Origin: Firmicutes bacterium CAG:882
GTDB lineage: Bacteria > Bacillota > Clostridia > Lachnospirales > Lachnospiraceae
Assembly: GCA_000435595.1 (NCBI GenBank)
Contig: FR895428.1
Coordinates: 6,167 to 70,166 of the forward strand
DNA: 64,000 bases
Direction: 5' to 3'
Shown: positions 61,946-64,000 of the stretch, piece by piece
How positions within the stretch are numbered: position 1 is the first letter of the stretch
Layout: the number at the start of each line of letters is the position of its first letter
The notes under the pieces: generated by a model
Databases searched by the model: none
What the model saw: only the letters and a program-made list of their open reading frames with translations
What the model was told of the DNA's origin: nothing
Made by a program: the position numbers and the translations under genes

Positions 61946-62692
61946 CTACAGCGGAAGCATTACCTCGGTAACAAACACTCCCGGCTCGTTCTTGCGGTTA
62001 ATGTAACCGTCATATTTCTCCACAATATTGTTGATTCTTTTAAGTCCGTGTCCGTGGTCGCCGCGCTTGTTTGAAATATACTCCTCGTCAAGCTTGCGCA
62101 CAACCTCATTCGTCGCATTAGTCACCGATATGTATAGCTGTTCCTTAAACGGAGCGATATACAGGCGCAAAAACTGCTCCTCGACAGGAAGCTTTCTGCA
62201 GGACTCGACGGCATTGTCGATAAGATTACCGATTAGAACACACAAATCAATGTCCGAAACAGTCAGGCTCTTAGGGATAACCGCCTTGTAATCGCACTTG
62301 ATACCATTCTCCAGTGCAAGCGACACCTTGGCATTCAGTATAGCATCGACGTTAAGATTTCCCGTGTCAAAAAGCAGACGAATATCGTCAAGGTCAACCT
62401 CAAGATTATCAAGATATTTTTTGGCTTCCTCTATATTGTCCTTTGCAAGATATGCCTTAATCGACTGCATGTGGTTGTGGTAGTCATGCCTCCAGCCGCG
62501 CATCGTCATGTATATATTCTGAACCTCCTGCATCTCGTTGGACATAAGCTTATTCTGGTATTCGATAATTGTTCTCTCATAACGGCGCTTGGCAATTCGG
62601 CTCACAAAGAATGTCATGAGCAGCACGAAAAGAGCAGCCGCTGCTGTAACCGCAATAATGTATATGTTCATGTGTTCCTTCTTCTCTGTCAT
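61946..62692 (-). CDS. GHKL-type sensor histidine kinase
   Basis: A 248-residue kinase. A single N-terminal membrane helix (~9-30) leads to a coiled segment, the phospho-acceptor motif RGWRHDYHNHMQSIKAYL (~67-84) and a HATPase_c_5 domain with LIGNLIDNAVESCRKLP (N box, ~150) and RGDHGHGLKRINNIVEKYDG (~215). This is an AgrC/ComD-like kinase stripped of the polytopic peptide-sensing domain, so the signal is unclear; it may sense through a partner. The start is either the ATG at 62692, two bases after the response regulator stop, or the ATG at 62671 with AAGGA upstream. Confidence 0.9.
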   Translation of the reverse strand: MTEKKEHMNIYIIAVTAAAALFVLLMTFFVSRIAKRRYERTIIEYQNKLMSNEMQEVQNIYMTMRGWRHDYHNHMQSIKAYLAKDNIEEAKKYLDNLEVDLDDIRLLFDTGNLNVDAILNAKVSLALENGIKCDYKAVIPKSLTVSDIDLCVLIGNLIDNAVESCRKLPVEEQFLRLYIAPFKEQLYISVTNATNEVVRKLDEEYISNKRGDHGHGLKRINNIVEKYDGYINRKNEPGVFVTEVMLPL

Positions 62693-62694
62693 AA

Positions 62695-63504
62695 TCAGTG
62701 CTTCATATTGTGCCGTATGAATGCACGGTTGAGCTCCTCATACATTCCACGGCTGACCGCAAGCTCCTGCCCGCCTTTGAGTCTGCACAGCTCCCTGCCT
62801 ATCCGCGTGACCTTATCAATATTGACCGCCGCACTTCGGTGGCATCTGTAAAAAATATTCACGTTGCTTCCGGTCTTATCCGCACTGTCTGTGTTGCCGT
62901 CCGCCCCGCGTGTGTTATCGCCCGCATTGAGCATTGCAAGCACGTCCTTAAAGCTATCCTTGACGGTGAACTCCCCGCTCTCACAATGGATGGTCGTGTA
63001 ATGTCCGTCCACCTCGACATAGAGTATGTCCGACTTATCTATCTTGCGGCTCTGCCCGGAAACTTCAAGTATAACGTACTCTGCCATAGCCATGCCGCCC
63101 TGTGCACTGACACTGTTAAGCAGCTCATCAAGCTTCCCCTGTGTCACGGGCTTCATAATATACCTGAATGCCTCAACCTCATAGCCCCTGAACACAAAAT
63201 CCGCATCCGCGGTTATGAATGCAAGCCTCACTTTCTTATCCGTGCTTCTTATTCTCTCGGCAAGCGAAAAGCCGTTCATGCCCTGCATCGAGATGTCGAG
63301 CAGTATCAAATCATACGCAAACAGCTCCGCCTCATCCATCTCGAACAAGAACTCCTCCGCGCTCCCATACAAATCGACATCGCAGGCGGCATTCCTTCTC
63401 TCGCCCCAGTTTTTAATCATGTCCGACACATACTCCGCCTGTGCCGTCTCATCCTCACAATATGCTATTCTCAATATTCTGCCCGTGCCTTCCATGTTAT
63501 GCAT
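62695..63504 (-). CDS. LytTR-family response regulator
   Basis: About 269 residues. The receiver domain (~8-130) has the acidic pair in YCEDE, the phospho-acceptor Asp in LILLDISMQGMNGF, and the conserved Lys in YIMKPV. The C-terminal LytTR DNA-binding domain (~150-269) includes ILYVEVDGHYTTIHC and FYRCHRSAAVNIDKV. An insert of ~20 residues rich in N, D, G, T and S (GDNTRGADGNTDSADKTG) interrupts the LytTR domain between strands. The start is uncertain: ATG at 63504 or 63495, with GAGGAG lying further upstream than ideal. It is co-transcribed with the kinase. Confidence 0.9.
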   Translation of the reverse strand: MHNMEGTGRILRIAYCEDETAQAEYVSDMIKNWGERRNAACDVDLYGSAEEFLFEMDEAELFAYDLILLDISMQGMNGFSLAERIRSTDKKVRLAFITADADFVFRGYEVEAFRYIMKPVTQGKLDELLNSVSAQGGMAMAEYVILEVSGQSRKIDKSDILYVEVDGHYTTIHCESGEFTVKDSFKDVLAMLNAGDNTRGADGNTDSADKTGSNVNIFYRCHRSAAVNIDKVTRIGRELCRLKGGQELAVSRGMYEELNRAFIRHNMKH

Positions 63505-63586
63505 TTCTCTATCCGATTCTATCTCCTCTTTCGCTGTAATATACCCAGGCAACTTCGAAACACAATTTAAAATGTCTGCTAATTGC

Positions 63587-64000
63587 TTATTCTGCGTTCA
63601 CCAAATCATAGTGTCTGTCTATCGCTTTTTCCGCCAGCTCATAGTCCGCCGAAACGACGCCCTCATATATATGTCTGTGGCACTCCATAAGCTCGGCTCT
63701 CACCGATTCGCCGGCATTGTATATGACGTGCTCGATGAACTCCTTATACACCTGCGTCACGGCATCCATAACCACCGCCATAAGGCTGTTTTCCGCGGCA
63801 TTCACAAGCTCATTATGAAAAGCATCATCCGCGGCGGCAAGCCTGTCAAGGCAGGCTGTCATGTCTTTTTCGATACATTTTGCCAGCTCCGCCTCCGCGC
63901 ACGCAAGGTCGTCAAGGCAGGCTTTAAGCAAAGCCTCATGCTCTGCATTGATTCCTTTTTTTATCGCTGCTCTGCACATAGTCTTTTCCATACACCGTCT
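63587..64000 (-). CDS. GntR/FadR-family regulator, C-terminal FCD domain (cut by window edge)
   Basis: The open frame continues through the window end, so the N terminus is missing. The 134+ visible residues are helical and match an FCD ligand-binding domain: LDRLAAADDAFHNELVNAAE (D-x3-H motif, residues ~69-78 of the visible part), ELMECHRHIYEGVVSADYEL (H) and AEKAIDRHYDLV at the end (H-x2 pattern). The histidines and Asp could bind a metal. FCD regulators usually have an N-terminal winged helix, expected just outside the window, and control organic acid or sugar acid genes. The target is unknown. Confidence 0.75.
   Translation of the reverse strand, partial: RRCMEKTMCRAAIKKGINAEHEALLKACLDDLACAEAELAKCIEKDMTACLDRLAAADDAFHNELVNAAENSLMAVVMDAVTQVYKEFIEHVIYNAGESVRAELMECHRHIYEGVVSADYELAEKAIDRHYDLVNAE

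Overview
The window looks like a chromosomal segment of an anaerobic, Gram-positive Clostridia, most likely a member of the Lachnospiraceae. The evidence is an oxygen-sensitive class III ribonucleotide reductase (NrdD), a soluble NAD(P)-linked [FeFe] hydrogenase, moderate-to-low GC content, strong GGAG ribosome binding sites, a CdaA/CdaR pair, LytR-CpsA-Psr and GHKL/LytTR families, and no outer-membrane genes. No rRNA or tRNA gene, prophage, insertion sequence or CRISPR array was seen. All genes except one (a histidine phosphatase) lie on the minus strand, so operons read from high to low coordinates.

Layout, low to high coordinates. 1-1.9 kb: MgtC-like protein and a diguanylate cyclase. 2-14 kb: a tight, largely overlapping operon that runs MBOAT acyltransferase, DHHW acyltransferase partner, glycosyltransferase, two large paralogous membrane proteins, MoxR ATPase, DUF58 and a DUF4129-type membrane protein. 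A clear promoter lies at 14.1 kb. 14-17.8 kb: a two-gene hydrogenase operon. 17.9-24 kb: subtilisin-like protease, ClpX coupled to a family 2 glycosyltransferase, and an HtrA-type protease. 24-27.7 kb: nrdD with a promoter overlapped by two candidate NrdR boxes, preceded by a MATE exporter. 28-29.7 kb: phosphohexomutase.

29.9-55.2 kb is a long surface-polysaccharide locus. In transcription order it holds a Big2-like surface protein, two unknown membrane proteins, the diadenylate cyclase CdaA and its partner CdaR, a rhamnosyltransferase-like enzyme, a polyprenyl glycosylphosphotransferase, an LCP ligase, a DUF2142 membrane protein, dTDP-L-rhamnose synthesis (RmlD, B, A, C), a Wzm/Wzt-type ABC exporter, a large two-domain glycosyltransferase, a DUF4143 remnant, dihydroorotase (pyrC, with its own promoter), three more family 2 glycosyltransferases and a lipoprotein. 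Together these could make a rhamnose-containing glycan on a lipid carrier, export it by ABC transporter and attach it to peptidoglycan through the LCP protein.

55.3-56.6 kb holds the only plus-strand gene and a 0.5-kb non-coding stretch full of palindromes. On the minus strand this stretch contains two adjacent hairpins with AUGGAU loops, the signature of the TwoAYGGAY RNA motif, a known structured RNA without a known role. 56.6-64 kb: alanine/glycine symporter, a heterodimeric ABC exporter, a GHKL/LytTR two-component system, and the C-terminal part of a GntR/FadR-type regulator cut by the window edge. A perfect 9-bp direct repeat at 22-bp spacing sits on the promoter of the ABC pair, which suggests control by the neighbouring LytTR regulator.
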